64,000 nt of DNA from Alkalimonas amylolytica (lineage in GTDB: Bacteria; Pseudomonadota; Gammaproteobacteria; Enterobacterales; Alteromonadaceae), in contig NZ_FNRM01000003.1 of NCBI RefSeq assembly GCF_900107845.1, positions 502,755-566,754 on the forward strand, given 5' to 3'. Below, in pieces: positions 52,979 through 61,988 of this stretch. Position 1 is the first letter of the stretch, and every line of letters starts with the position of its first letter. Made by a program: the position numbers and the translations under genes. A model generated the notes under the pieces. That model was not told the DNA's origin. It saw only the letters and a list, made by a program, of their open reading frames with translations, and did not search any database.

Positions 52979-54145
52979 ATGTATCGAATATCTGAACTGG
53001 CCCAACTGGCCGGACTATCGCGTACCGCTTTGTTGTATTACGAAAAGCAAGGATTGCTGCGCGCGCAACGCCAAAGCAATGGCTATCGGCTCTATAGCGA
53101 GCAAGACAGGCAGCGACTGTATTTGCTGCAACAACTGCAGGCAGGAGGCTTGTCGCTTAGCGAGTGCAAAGCCTGCCTCGATGCCAAGTTAAACCAAAGT
53201 TTGCTGCAGGCCCGCCTGCAGAAACTGGATCACGAAATAGCACAAAAGCAGCAGGCGCGGCATTTGCTGGCAAGCTTGTTAGGGCATTCAACGCTGCGCG
53301 CCTGGCATCAGGCCATTGACCAAGCAGCGCCGGATGCTCATTTATCCTGGCTAAAACAGCAGGGTTTCAATGAAAAAGAAGCCCTGCGCTTAAAATGGTT
53401 ATCACACGATATGAACGAACACGAACAGTACATGGCGGACTTTATGGCCGTCTACCAGGGCTTAAACTATTGGGCGCCCGGCAGTGCAGAGGATACCTTG
53501 CGTGCGCTGGCACTATTGTCACCGCCACCTGCCACCCTGCTGGAAATTGGCTGTGGCAAAGGCATTGCCACCACCCTGCTGGCACAGCATACCACTGCCA
53601 GCATCACCGCAATCGACAACGAGCCTACGGCTCTGGAGGCTTTGCAGCAGCAACTGGAAGTGCTGGGGTTCACCAAACGGGTGACGGCACTTTGCACCAG
53701 CATGACGGAGCTGCCTTTTGCCGAACAAAGCTTTGATGCGATTTGGTCGGAAGGCTCTGCCTACATCATGGGCCTGGTGCAGGCACTGCGCTACTGGAAG
53801 ACATTCTTAAAACCTGGTGGTTATCTGGTGCTGAGCGAGCTGGTTTGGCTGACGGATGCACCAAGCCCGGAAGCGCGTGACTTCTGGCAGCAGGGCTACC
53901 CGGATATGCAGAACATCGCCACCTGCATCCAACGAATGCAGGACGCAGGCTACCAACTGGTGGATCAGTTCTCACTCAGCGACCAGGCCTGGCAAAATTA
54001 CTACCAGCCGCTGCAAGAGCGCATAGATGCCATGAAACCGCAGCTGCCAAACTCAAGGGCTTTGCTGGATAGCCAACAAGAAATCAACATCTACCGGCAG
54101 TACGGCGCTGAGTTCGCATATCAGATGTTTGTGCTTCGGGGTTAG
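52979..54145 (+). CDS. MerR regulator fused to a SAM-dependent methyltransferase
   Basis: About 388 residues from ATG 52979. Residues 1-70 are a MerR winged HTH (YRISELAQLAGLSRTALLYYEKQGLL, with NGYRLYS), followed by a coiled coil to about 120 and a linker. The rest is a class I methyltransferase: motif I LLEIGCGKGIATTL near 188-200, an acidic residue in AIDNEP, and a motif with FDAIWSEGSAY and LKPGGYLVLSEL. The effector domain of MerR is thus replaced by an enzyme, so SAM or the methyl acceptor could control DNA binding. Acceptor unknown. The promoter has MerR-type spacing and the fsr pump gene diverges from it. Confidence 0.9.
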   Translation: MYRISELAQLAGLSRTALLYYEKQGLLRAQRQSNGYRLYSEQDRQRLYLLQQLQAGGLSLSECKACLDAKLNQSLLQARLQKLDHEIAQKQQARHLLASLLGHSTLRAWHQAIDQAAPDAHLSWLKQQGFNEKEALRLKWLSHDMNEHEQYMADFMAVYQGLNYWAPGSAEDTLRALALLSPPPATLLEIGCGKGIATTLLAQHTTASITAIDNEPTALEALQQQLEVLGFTKRVTALCTSMTELPFAEQSFDAIWSEGSAYIMGLVQALRYWKTFLKPGGYLVLSELVWLTDAPSPEARDFWQQGYPDMQNIATCIQRMQDAGYQLVDQFSLSDQAWQNYYQPLQERIDAMKPQLPNSRALLDSQQEINIYRQYGAEFAYQMFVLRG

Positions 54146-54362
54146 TGTTTTGGGTACGGACGCTAACGAGTAAGTGAATCGGGACACCAAGTGCCTTGTG
54201 CCGCCACAAGGCTTTAGCGAATGGTTGCTGAGTGAAAGCAGCTAGGATTTAATGCTTATCTGGCACCACCCAAAAACCACACAGAAACGCAATCAACAAC
54301 ACAAATATATAAAGACAAAAACCCAAATAAAACATAAAATAACAAAAATAGAACTTAAATGG

Positions 54363-54797
54363 ATGTTGAATATGAACCATGAAATAGAGTTGCGTCTAAC
54401 CATTGCAAAACTTGTCGAGATTGCCTACCAAGAAAATAAAGGGCTTACCACCAAAGTCATGTTAGGAAATGATAATTACAGACTGGTCGTAGACCAGGAT
54501 GGTAATGCAATGCTGTCTTCACGAGTTGGCTCGCTACGATTTAACGGTTCACCTGCTTTGGAGCAAATAAGCACCCAGGTTAGGAATATCAATGTGTCAT
54601 TTTCACGCGCTGAGAATGGTAAAGTGAATTATCATGCGGTAGTTAGCTTTTATAATATTGGTAGCATTGGTTTCAGAGGCAACGTGGATATGGAGGCACT
54701 AATCACTTCGTGCAGTGGTTTGCTCTGTCAGGCCGCCCGAGCGCTCAAATCACATAAGCAACGTACCGAGGAGGCATTAAATGCATTTGGCCATTAA
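54363..54797 (+). CDS. Unknown protein, first gene of a duplicated two-gene module
   Basis: About 144 residues. ATG 54363 is taken because the extra 37 residues of the longer frame (from 54252) are a Lys/Gln-rich, adenine-rich tract with little protein character, though that start has AGGA before it. There is a mix of strands and helices, no signal and no membrane helix. The end ITSCSGLLCQAARALKSH recurs almost unchanged in the broken copy at 58876-59028. The final 17 bases overlap the start of the next gene. It is AT-rich against its neighbours. No family is recognised. Confidence 0.6.
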   Translation: MLNMNHEIELRLTIAKLVEIAYQENKGLTTKVMLGNDNYRLVVDQDGNAMLSSRVGSLRFNGSPALEQISTQVRNINVSFSRAENGKVNYHAVVSFYNIGSIGFRGNVDMEALITSCSGLLCQAARALKSHKQRTEEALNAFGH

Positions 54798-55269
54798 AAG
54801 ATTTGTTGTTATAGCCTTTTATTTTTCGCTCATCGGCTGCGCTTGGTCTGCACAAAGCAACTCCCCATTCTATTCGCTGTATACGACGTTTCTCCAAGCA
54901 TCTCGTGACAATAACGTCCAGCAACTTCAAGCGGATATTTTCAGTCAAAGAGTGGTCTCGCTGTGGCACGAGAGCAATGAACCAACCCTTGATGAATTTT
55001 CACCGATATTTAGCTATGTCAGTTCATTGATTGACCAAGAGCATACACATTTTTACTCAGTAAATGGTGATCGAGGCTGCTTCAGCATTAATGTCATCAC
55101 AACTCAGCAAACACCAGCAACCGTCAACATTGAGTTTGTATTAGAACAAGGGCATTGGAAATTAAATGATGTAATGCTGGATTTATTAGGTAGTAAAGAT
55201 GACTTTGTCGTCAACGCTGTCTGCCCGTTAAATGTTGAAGCTTTTTTACAGGGGGAAGGCACGTATTAA
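54781..55269 (+). CDS. Exported protein of unknown function, second gene of the duplicated module
   Basis: The 162-residue product has a signal sequence with LIGC, fitting a lipoprotein with Cys near residue 20, or a Sec signal ending at WSA. Strong GAGGAGG stands just before the ATG within the upstream gene. Residues such as DRGCFSINV and the VCPLN end recur in the lipoprotein at 58424 (QHGCLSIN, ATCPD), so two Cys and the surrounding strands are conserved. A small NTF2-like or immunity-like fold is possible. It overlaps the first gene by 17 bases. Confidence 0.65.
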   Translation: MHLAIKRFVVIAFYFSLIGCAWSAQSNSPFYSLYTTFLQASRDNNVQQLQADIFSQRVVSLWHESNEPTLDEFSPIFSYVSSLIDQEHTHFYSVNGDRGCFSINVITTQQTPATVNIEFVLEQGHWKLNDVMLDLLGSKDDFVVNAVCPLNVEAFLQGEGTY

Positions 55270-55538
55270 TAGAGCACTTGCGATAGTCAAAAGTGGCGAG
55301 GCGAAGATGCCGTAAACGACTTTTACCAACGCTATGGCTTTTAGGTATTTCAAAATACTTAGCACAAGCAGCTTAGCAACCTTACAGTTGTTAAAGCAAG
55401 CTTGGCTAGTGGGGCTCGTTAAGCCTTCGGTTCAGAGATATAATTTGTATCTGCCCCAGATATTATAAGCCAAGAAACTGTTTGATCCTGATGACAGAGC
55501 GTAGCATGGATTAAGGCTTGTTGAGCCTAAGACAGAGG

Positions 55539-56552
55539 TTAAATTTTAACTGCCTCCAGTTTTTGTTCTGACGAACTGACAGCTTCAGCACTCACCGGCA
55601 TTGATGATAATTGGGAACTACTTAAATACGGCACTTTACCAGATGGAACTAAATTAGCTGCAGCCTCTAAATGCACATCCTGATCATCGAAGAAAATATG
55701 TGGTTTGAACGCTTTTAGAACTTTGCCTTTTTCCAGACCACCTAAGAAAAATGCCTCATCAACGTAGACCCCCCAAGCTCTTAAGGTTTTTATCACACGC
55801 ATTTCAGACGGACTATTGCGAGCGGTAACTATAGCAATGCGAACTGGTGAGTATTCGACACGCATTGGTAATCGGTCCTGTAGTTTCGCCAATTTCTTCA
55901 GTAGTGTGGCATAAGGTCCCTCTTCCATTGGGGTATCTTGCATTGCATCTTCTTGCGCATGAAATGCCGCCATGCCCTGAGTTTTATAAACCAGTTCACT
56001 TTTATCAGAAAACAACACGGCATCACCGTCAAAAGCAATACGCACCTGACCTTCTGGTATTGCCGCACTGTCTTTTGGTGGGTCTTTTAAAATGGCAGCA
56101 GCACAATGGCCAGAGTCAATAACTTGCTGTGCGTCTTTTACATCTGTTGTAAGAAACAAATCTACATCAAAGGCTTCTACATAATCTGCTGCCGACTCTC
56201 CCGCCGTAAAAGCAGAACGGGTAATGTTTAGTTTTTCATGACGGATGGTTTTCAACACTCGAAGCCCTGTGTCAGGACTATTACGTGACATTACAACTAC
56301 TTCAACCAACGGTGAATTATCACCATCTTGCATGTACTTGTTCAGTCCAAGCAAAGCCTTAACTAGTGGATAGCCAGTACCAGATTGCAGCGGAATATCT
56401 TCGTTTTTACGCATGTAATCACGAAAAAGCTCAATCGCCTTATCTGGATCTTCAGCCTTCGCTTCACGAAACATGTTGTCTGATTCACTCATATCAAATA
56501 GTGCGGTAGCTGAAATACCAACAACCAACGTGTTGCTTAGGTCCAGAGGCAT
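55539..56552 (-). CDS. 5'-nucleotidase, cytosolic NT5C1-like
   Basis: A 337-residue HAD-type nucleotidase. Seen motifs are VVGISATALFDM near the N-terminus, VVVMSRNSPDTGLRV, the catalytic FDGDAVLFSD (DxD), IVTARNSPSEMRV and FFDDQDVHLEAA. This is the 5_nucleotidase family (PF06189) best known from animal cN-I, also frequent in marine bacteria. It should remove phosphate from nucleoside monophosphates. It is monocistronic. The DNA upstream of 55539 (55270-55538) has only short, unrecognised remnants. Confidence 0.9.
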   Translation of the reverse strand: MPLDLSNTLVVGISATALFDMSESDNMFREAKAEDPDKAIELFRDYMRKNEDIPLQSGTGYPLVKALLGLNKYMQDGDNSPLVEVVVMSRNSPDTGLRVLKTIRHEKLNITRSAFTAGESAADYVEAFDVDLFLTTDVKDAQQVIDSGHCAAAILKDPPKDSAAIPEGQVRIAFDGDAVLFSDKSELVYKTQGMAAFHAQEDAMQDTPMEEGPYATLLKKLAKLQDRLPMRVEYSPVRIAIVTARNSPSEMRVIKTLRAWGVYVDEAFFLGGLEKGKVLKAFKPHIFFDDQDVHLEAAANLVPSGKVPYLSSSQLSSMPVSAEAVSSSEQKLEAVKI

Positions 56553-56690
56553 AGATCTTCCTTTATGTTAAAAAAGGCTAGGAAAGGTTTTCTGACACAA
56601 GGTAATGAAAGCGTCAGAGCATTTATCACCCCAAAAATCGATGTTAAGAACTAAATTAAGCTGCGCCCCGTATCTACTCTCAAACCCAAC

Positions 56691-57506
56691 CTAACCAACC
56701 GGCTTTCGAAACCGCAACACCATCTGATGAGCCTCACCAATAGCCAGGTATTTTTCTCTATCGGTATCCCCACCCGCTAAAGCCGGGGGCAGTGACCAGA
56801 TCCCGTCCGGGTGATCGGCGGTATCTTTGGGGTTGTGCAGCAAATCGCTGCTGGCTTCGAAATGAAAACCGGCTTCTGCCGCTAAATCCAACCATAGTTG
56901 TTTTGGCACATAACCAGAGCCTTGCCAATCGGTTTCCAGCTTATCTTCAGGCAACAGCGGTGCCACCACCCCCAATACCCCACCCGGTTTTAGTGCCTGG
57001 TAAAAACTGGCCAGGCCATGGCGCAGCGACTGCTCGCCTTCAAAGATATAAAACTGATTGCGGATAGACAGCACAACATCGGCGCTTTCAGGCGGCGCTA
57101 TCGTCATATCGGCTATGGGTGCAAACTCGGTAAGGGTGACATTTTGATAGACCGGGTGTGATGCCAGTTTCTTCTGGTAGTCAGAGCGCACTTTCTGCAT
57201 GTAATCGGCGCTTAACAAGGTAAACTTATCAGAGAAATGCGCCGCGTACAGCTTGCCCTGATCGGCCAGCAAGGGTGCCAGCACCTCGGTATACCAGCCA
57301 GCCCCTGGCCATATTTCCACCACGGTGCTTTGCGGTGTCACTTCAAAAAAGGTCAGCGTTTGTTCAGGTTTGCGGGCATCGTCCCGCACTTTATTGGCTT
57401 CGCTGCGCACTTCATGCTGCAGCGCCTGGCTGATATCGGCCGTGGCAGTGAAACTGGCCTGGCTTGCCAGCAGCAACAAACTTACGCGCACGAACTTCGT
57501 TAGCAT
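56691..57506 (-). CDS. Exported class I methyltransferase-like protein (COG4798 type)
   Basis: A 271-residue protein with a signal peptide (LLLLASQASFTATA), which is odd for a methyltransferase but usual in this group. The Rossmann motif I is VVEIWPGAGWYTEVLAPLL, with Trp in place of the common Gly-Cys. The DVVLSIRNQFYIF and LKPGGVLGVVAPLL stretches are motifs IV and VI. Substrate unknown; SAM is not expected in the periplasm, so the signal may act as an anchor or the protein may have lost activity. A fragment of a second copy is at 50369-50545. Confidence 0.85.
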   Translation of the reverse strand: MLTKFVRVSLLLLASQASFTATADISQALQHEVRSEANKVRDDARKPEQTLTFFEVTPQSTVVEIWPGAGWYTEVLAPLLADQGKLYAAHFSDKFTLLSADYMQKVRSDYQKKLASHPVYQNVTLTEFAPIADMTIAPPESADVVLSIRNQFYIFEGEQSLRHGLASFYQALKPGGVLGVVAPLLPEDKLETDWQGSGYVPKQLWLDLAAEAGFHFEASSDLLHNPKDTADHPDGIWSLPPALAGGDTDREKYLAIGEAHQMVLRFRKPVG

Positions 57507-57619
57507 GACCCTATCCTTTTTGAAACGCCTTCATGGAATACAAAGTAACCTTATTTGTTTTTTATGAAAAGTGATTTCATCCCCTTCTCGCCTCGGGCGG
57601 CCCCGGAACGAACGCTATG

Positions 57620-57649
57620 ACAAACTCCAGCACTATGGCTGGAGTTTGT
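57620..57649. promoter_or_regulatory. Perfect hairpin between divergent genes
   Basis: Eleven-base arms (ACAAACTCCAG / CTGGAGTTTGT) with an eight-base loop lie between the divergent methyltransferase and chaC genes. There is no T-run. As both neighbours read away from it, it is unlikely to be a terminator of either; it may be an operator. Confidence 0.4.
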
Positions 57650-57813
57650 GTTCACTGGATGTCGATAGCATCGTATCTCTATTCATAAGGATGGACAGGG
57701 AAAGAAAGCGCCAAGTTTTTTAGTCAGTCATGCAGCTGCATGCTCACGACCGGCGATAAAATTGTTACCATGTCAGGCACCAGCCATGACCTTGTCTGCC
57801 AGAGTGGAGCTTT

Positions 57814-58383
57814 ATGTCGCACAACACCATTGCCCTGAACAAACAGCAACAGCCTTTGGATCACCTTGATTCCGTCTGGTTGTTTGGTTATGGCTCCCTG
57901 ATTTACAAGGCTGATTTTCCTTACATGCAGTGCAAACCGGCCTGTATTTATGGCTGGCAACGCCGTTTCTGGCAGGGCTCGCATGATCATCGTGGCACGC
58001 CACAGGCGCCAGGCCGGGTACTCACCCTGATCGAGGCTCCAGGCGCCCGCTGCGCGGGCATGGCCTATGAAGTAACACCCGATACCTTTGAACACCTTGA
58101 TCACCGCGAGAAAAACGGCTACCTGCGGGTATTCACTGAGTTGCATTGGTTGGGCGAACCAGGACAAACGCAAGGCCTGGTGTATTTAGCCAGTGCCGAT
58201 AATGAGGCTTATCTTGGCCCGGACACAGACGCCGCTATCGCCGCCCATATCGCCAGCAGCGCAGGCCCAAGTGGCCCCAACAGCGACTACCTGTTACAAC
58301 TGGCACAAGCATTAAGGGATATGGATGAGCAGGACGAGCATGTCTTTGCCATTGAGCAGCAGCTGCTAAAGCTCCTTAAATAG
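57814..58383 (+). CDS. chaC: Gamma-glutamylcyclotransferase, ChaC-like
   Basis: A 189-residue protein with the fold's loop motif VWLFGYGSLIYK near residue 22-33 and the catalytic Glu region LDHREKNGYLR near residue 100, as in the ChaC/GCG group. It cleaves glutathione to 5-oxoproline and Cys-Gly in the cytoplasm. The ATG follows GGAGC. A GC hairpin lies just after its stop. Confidence 0.92.
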   Translation: MSHNTIALNKQQQPLDHLDSVWLFGYGSLIYKADFPYMQCKPACIYGWQRRFWQGSHDHRGTPQAPGRVLTLIEAPGARCAGMAYEVTPDTFEHLDHREKNGYLRVFTELHWLGEPGQTQGLVYLASADNEAYLGPDTDAAIAAHIASSAGPSGPNSDYLLQLAQALRDMDEQDEHVFAIEQQLLKLLK

Positions 58384-58385
58384 CT

Positions 58386-58406
58386 GCCCCCACCTGTTCC
58401 GGGGGC
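58386..58406. terminator. GC hairpin after chaC
   Basis: GCCCCC / GGGGGC arms around a nine-base loop, directly after the chaC stop and before the stop of the convergent lipoprotein gene. It lacks a clear U-tract. Confidence 0.5.
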
Positions 58407-58423
58407 TTATCGTAAAGCCGGGT

Positions 58424-58873
58424 TCAGACTGGATCCAGACTATATGCATCGGGGCATGTCGCCACATCTGGAAAATCACTTTCATTCTCCAGAAAAACAA
58501 CATGGATTTGTGCAATTAACCAGGCATCATCCAATTGCATATACGCAAGACTAAATGTCAGCGGTTCCTTGCCTTCATCATAGCCATTAATGGACAAGCA
58601 ACCATGCTGACCAGTCACGAGCTCCCGGTGGTTGACTTTTTCAGCCATGAGTTTGTGAAATAACAGCTGACTGGAAGCACCAGGGTTGTTTTTATAATCT
58701 TCCCCTAATAATGAAGGGCTGAAATAGCGATCTGCTATCGTTAGCACATTGTCTTTATCCACTAATGCGGTGTACTTCGTATAGGTTTGAAACAACGGCA
58801 TTTGGCTATCATCTGCTGTCGCGCAACCAGAAATAGTCAGTGCTAACATCAAGCTCAATAGAATAGTCTTCAC
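58424..58873 (-). CDS. Lipoprotein of unknown function, paralogue of 54781-55269
   Basis: A 149-residue lipoprotein with lipobox ISGC (Cys about 17), starting at GTG 58873. It shares with the protein at 54781 the pattern of an initial PLFQTY helix, a middle GCLSIN and a final CP, so two Cys may form a disulfide. The GTG is two bases past the stop of a broken copy of the module's first gene, so the original two-gene order is kept here though the partner has decayed. Confidence 0.7.
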   Translation of the reverse strand: MKTILLSLMLALTISGCATADDSQMPLFQTYTKYTALVDKDNVLTIADRYFSPSLLGEDYKNNPGASSQLLFHKLMAEKVNHRELVTGQHGCLSINGYDEGKEPLTFSLAYMQLDDAWLIAQIHVVFLENESDFPDVATCPDAYSLDPV

Positions 58874-58875
58874 GG

Positions 58876-59028
58876 TTAATGCCCCATGATTCTTTGCAGC
58901 TCCATCTCATAAGCTTGATTTCTGCCTTTGAGTGCGCGTGCAGCCCGACACAGTAATCCAGAGCAGGAGGTAATTAGCTGTTCTAAATCAAACTTACTAC
59001 TCACAAACACATGAAGTACCACGATTAA
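58876..59028 (-). pseudogene. Decayed copy of the module's first gene
   Basis: This frame of about 50 codons ends FDLEQLITSCSGLLCRAA and then RALKGRNQ, against VDMEALITSCSGLLCQAA and RALKSHKQ in the gene at 54363-54797. The frame is closed by TGA at 59029-59031; the first 100 or so residues of the intact gene have no counterpart upstream. A GTG at 59022 could still start a 48-residue peptide. The following 200 bases up to 59226 hold no recognisable gene. Confidence 0.75.
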
Positions 59029-59226
59029 TCACTCTCAAATTCTGTTCTTCCACCTGAACAACCACGGAAAATCAAAATAAATAATTAACTTAAAGTATTA
59101 TATAAATTCACTCAGCAAGTAAACATAAATGAAGTTTTAATGGCTGTATTCGTGCGTTCAGAAATACCGGATTGGTAGCTGCAAAAACCAACTATACTGT
59201 ACGAAATTCAACCACAGGTGCTAGTT

Positions 59227-60534
59227 ATGCAGCGGCGTGAATTTCTGACCAAAACCTCCTTGTTGCTTGGCAGCAGCTTGCTGTCGGTCCCCGCTATGGC
59301 GCAGGCAAACTTAGCGCAAGCAACAGCTCCGACTGTGCTTAAAGCGGCCGATTGGATCGGATTGCGAGACTTATTTGCTTTAAGTCGCCAGCACGTGCAT
59401 TTGGCGACCTTTTTACTGTCTTCCCACCCCAAGCCTGTGGCCGAGGCGATAGAGCGACACCGCCGGGCTTTTGATGAAAATCCGGCTGATTACTACTACG
59501 ACAACGTGGGCAAGATGGATAAGGCAATAGCCGAAGCTGCGGCGGAATACATGGGCGGCAGCGCCGGCCAGATCGCCATGACCGACAGCACCACAATGGG
59601 GCTGGCCATGGTGGCCAGCGGGCTGATGTTGCGGCCTGATGATGAAATTCTGCAAACAGAGCACGACCATTATGCCATGGACTTATCCTTGCAATTGCGT
59701 GCTGAGCGCACCGGTGCCAAAGTACGGCGCGTATCCCTGTATGAAAGCCCTGCGCTGGTTAGCAAAGATGAGGTACTGAGTAAGCTTAAAGCGGCCATTA
59801 CCCCGGCCACCAAGGTGGTGTCACTAACCTGGGTTCACTCGATGAACGGGGTAAAGCTGCCGATCCATGAAATTGCAAAGATGCTGGCAGAGCTAAACCA
59901 AACACGGGATGAAGCCGATCAGATCTTGTATATGGTGGATGGTGTGCATGGTTTTGGCATTGAGAATATTGATGTCAGCACTGTGGGCTGTGATTTCTTT
60001 ATTGCCGGTACCCATAAATGGTTGTTTGGCCCGCGTGGCACCGGTGTTATTTGGGGCAGTGATAGAGGCTGGGCGCATTGTAAGGCAGTGGTGCCCAGTT
60101 TCAGCCGCTCCTATGCGGTATGGCTGGGCTATATGACGCAGGATCAGGTACCACCCGGTGAACACATGACCCCAGGTGGCTTTCATGCCTTTGATCATCG
60201 TTGGGCTTTACCAGAAGCCTTTAAGCTGCATTTACAGCTCGGTAAAGCCGAGGTGCAACAGCGGATCCACCAATTAAACACCCTGACAAAACAAGGCCTG
60301 CAGCAAATTAAAGGCGTTACGCTGCACACGCCGATGTCGGCCGAGCTATCCTCCGGCATGGTCTGTTTTGATTACAAGGAGCTGGCCCCCTGGCAGGTAG
60401 ACAAAGCAATGCATGAGCAAGGCATTATCATCAGCACCACCCCGTACCGGCGCCCTTATGCCCGTTTTGCCCCCAGCCTGATTAATAACGAACAGGAAAT
60501 TGAACGCAGCCTGGCGGCATTAAGTCGGTTGTAG
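59227..60534 (+). CDS. Tat-exported class V aminotransferase (isopenicillin-N epimerase-like)
   Basis: About 435 residues from ATG 59227, preceded by AGGTG; a GTG at 59218 adds three residues. QRREFLTKTSLLLGSS is a twin-arginine signal, so the folded, cofactor-loaded enzyme goes to the periplasm. PLP is held by Lys264 in AGTHKWLFGPRGTG, with Asp in MVDGVHGFG. Relatives include isopenicillin N epimerase and cysteine desulfurase-like enzymes; the substrate is not known. A strong terminator follows. Confidence 0.9.
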   Translation: MQRREFLTKTSLLLGSSLLSVPAMAQANLAQATAPTVLKAADWIGLRDLFALSRQHVHLATFLLSSHPKPVAEAIERHRRAFDENPADYYYDNVGKMDKAIAEAAAEYMGGSAGQIAMTDSTTMGLAMVASGLMLRPDDEILQTEHDHYAMDLSLQLRAERTGAKVRRVSLYESPALVSKDEVLSKLKAAITPATKVVSLTWVHSMNGVKLPIHEIAKMLAELNQTRDEADQILYMVDGVHGFGIENIDVSTVGCDFFIAGTHKWLFGPRGTGVIWGSDRGWAHCKAVVPSFSRSYAVWLGYMTQDQVPPGEHMTPGGFHAFDHRWALPEAFKLHLQLGKAEVQQRIHQLNTLTKQGLQQIKGVTLHTPMSAELSSGMVCFDYKELAPWQVDKAMHEQGIIISTTPYRRPYARFAPSLINNEQEIERSLAALSRL

Positions 60535-60561
60535 CTAACAACATGGCCGGTAGCGAAACAT

Positions 60562-60589
60562 AAAAACCCCAGCCGATGCTGGGGTTTTT
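60562..60589. terminator. Bidirectional Rho-independent terminator
   Basis: Twelve-base arms AAAAACCCCAGC / GCTGGGGTTTTT with a four-base loop. A-run and T-run on the two sides let it serve both the aminotransferase gene and the convergent M42 peptidase gene. Confidence 0.92.
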
Positions 60590-60590
60590 A

Positions 60591-60672
60591 TTTATGCCGC
60601 CGCCCTGTTAACGCTTCAACCAAAGCTGACGGTGATTACCGCGCTGAATAATAGGGTTACACACCGGCCAGA
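60591..60672 (+). repeat. Dispersed repeat, copy C, overlapping the peptidase 3' end
   Basis: This stretch (GCCGCCCTGTTAACGC, then TTCAACCAAAG, TTACCGCGCTGAATAATAGG, CACACCGGCCAG) is partly repeated, in the same orientation, at 63225-63350 and 63439-63608. Here its last 16 bases encode the C-terminal residues of the peptidase. It bounds a unit of peptidase, toxin and immunity genes on the left. Confidence 0.75.
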
Positions 60673-61706
60673 CGCTTCAGCAGTGTCAGAAATGCCTCGC
60701 AGGATGTCAGTGATGCGGTTTCTTCCATGGTATGGTAGCCGGTCGTGGGGATCTGCAGTGTGGTACCGGTGACTGCGCCCGCTGAGGCGGCGATAATCCT
60801 GCCCATTTCGGTACTGCCAAGTGACTGAGGAGATTGTCCAGGTGCTAACAACGCATTTTTCTGTTCAATGTATTCATCCTTGTAGCTGTAACTAACCCCT
60901 GATGCCTGGCACAAAGCGGCCAGTGTGTCGGTCAGTTGCGCATCGAAACTGGCGTTGGCGTCTTTGTGTCGCAATACCAGTTGCTGGCGATCTGCCTCCT
61001 TTCTGTCCGGGTAGGGGCTGGTATCCACCACCACCAGCCGGTTGGTGGTGTTCCCAAAGCGCCGGAACCATTCCAGCAGATAGCGCCAGCTCTTACCAGC
61101 CTCTTCCTGTGCCGTAAAAAAGGCGGTGCCCTGAAAACCTAAACTGAACAAATGCACCAAATAGGCCGCAGTTAGCACGTTATCCAGTTGACCACTGATG
61201 CTGTCAGCACCAATTCTGAGTTTGTCGGCGAAAGCCACCGGCGTGCCTGCGACCAAATGCGACATTCCCTCAAGAGTGAAAATCAGGTTGTTACGCCGCT
61301 CACAGACATAACTTGATGCAATTTTACCGCTCCCGCGGTAGGCACCGGACCAGGGCTCATACGCCATCACTGGCGTAGTATCAAAGCGGTCAACAATTTT
61401 ATTGATCAACTGCTCGGATACGGAGTTTCCCAGCAAATCGGAGCGGTTTCCTGCCACAAAAGCAGCATACTGAAATTCATCGGGGCCAGTGCAGACAAGT
61501 CCGTGGCGATCAATATGCGCAGAAAACATGGTGCTAAAGGGGGCATTGCCCTGTGCTACCAGTACGCCTTCATACCAGGTAACCTGCGCGCCGCGCTCCT
61601 CCAGTTCCCGTTGCAGCACCCTGAAAAAACTATGTTCTGCGCCCACCACACTGGGCTCGCGGATCAATATTTTCAGCAAATCCAGCAGTTCATTTAACTC
61701 AGTCAT
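60657..61706 (-). CDS. M42-type metallopeptidase
   Basis: A 349-residue protein. Metal-site motifs are SAHIDRHG near 62-69, ISGQLDNVLTA near 174-184 (the shared Asp), TAQEEAG near 203-209, VVVDTS near 229-234 and the final His in GYHTMEETA. These mark a di-zinc aminopeptidase of the M42/M20 fold. A close set is the M42 peptidase of the NAGGN osmolyte cluster, but none of the other genes of that cluster is here. It should trim peptides or deacylate small compounds in the cytoplasm. Its 3' end is part of repeat copy C. Confidence 0.85.
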   Translation of the reverse strand: MTELNELLDLLKILIREPSVVGAEHSFFRVLQRELEERGAQVTWYEGVLVAQGNAPFSTMFSAHIDRHGLVCTGPDEFQYAAFVAGNRSDLLGNSVSEQLINKIVDRFDTTPVMAYEPWSGAYRGSGKIASSYVCERRNNLIFTLEGMSHLVAGTPVAFADKLRIGADSISGQLDNVLTAAYLVHLFSLGFQGTAFFTAQEEAGKSWRYLLEWFRRFGNTTNRLVVVDTSPYPDRKEADRQQLVLRHKDANASFDAQLTDTLAALCQASGVSYSYKDEYIEQKNALLAPGQSPQSLGSTEMGRIIAASAGAVTGTTLQIPTTGYHTMEETASLTSCEAFLTLLKRLAGV

Positions 61707-61928
61707 GGTCGTATCCGGACGGAAGATTATGGTGCTATATTCAGGCTAATTACCACTCAATGCAAAAAAAATCTGCTTTTGCGGGGATTATGCGGAGTTT
61801 CTGACTTTATCCTTCTTCGCTTCGAACCTCTCTCTAAGAAAATAACTAATGGGTGACCCCAAAATTATGAGTCAGTCCCAACCTGATATCGGTTTTAGGT
61901 ATTAACGGCCCCAAAATTAACCATTATC

Positions 61929-61956
61929 GTTTACATATATTATTTATTATGTAAAC
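61929..61956 (+). promoter_or_regulatory. Palindrome before the toxin gene
   Basis: GTTTACATA-N10-TATGTAAAC lies 33 bases before the toxin GTG in very AT-rich DNA that can hold a promoter. It may be an operator. The rest of the gap from 61707 has two copies of CCCCAAAATTA (61857, 61912) and nothing else recognised. Confidence 0.55.
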
Positions 61957-61988
61957 TTAGGAAAACTTTTCTGCAAGGAGCGCACTGC

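Noticed and set aside
54150..54245. Possible integron attC-like site after the MerR-methyltransferase gene (CGCTAAC ... GTTGCTG)
   Set aside because: The core sites do not fit the RYYYAAC/GTTRRRY rule properly and no integrase or cassette row is present.
55270..55344. Short frame ending DAVNDFYQRYGF, like the end of a GNAT acetyltransferase
   Set aside because: Only about a dozen residues look familiar and no acetyl-CoA motif is present; too short to support a pseudogene call.
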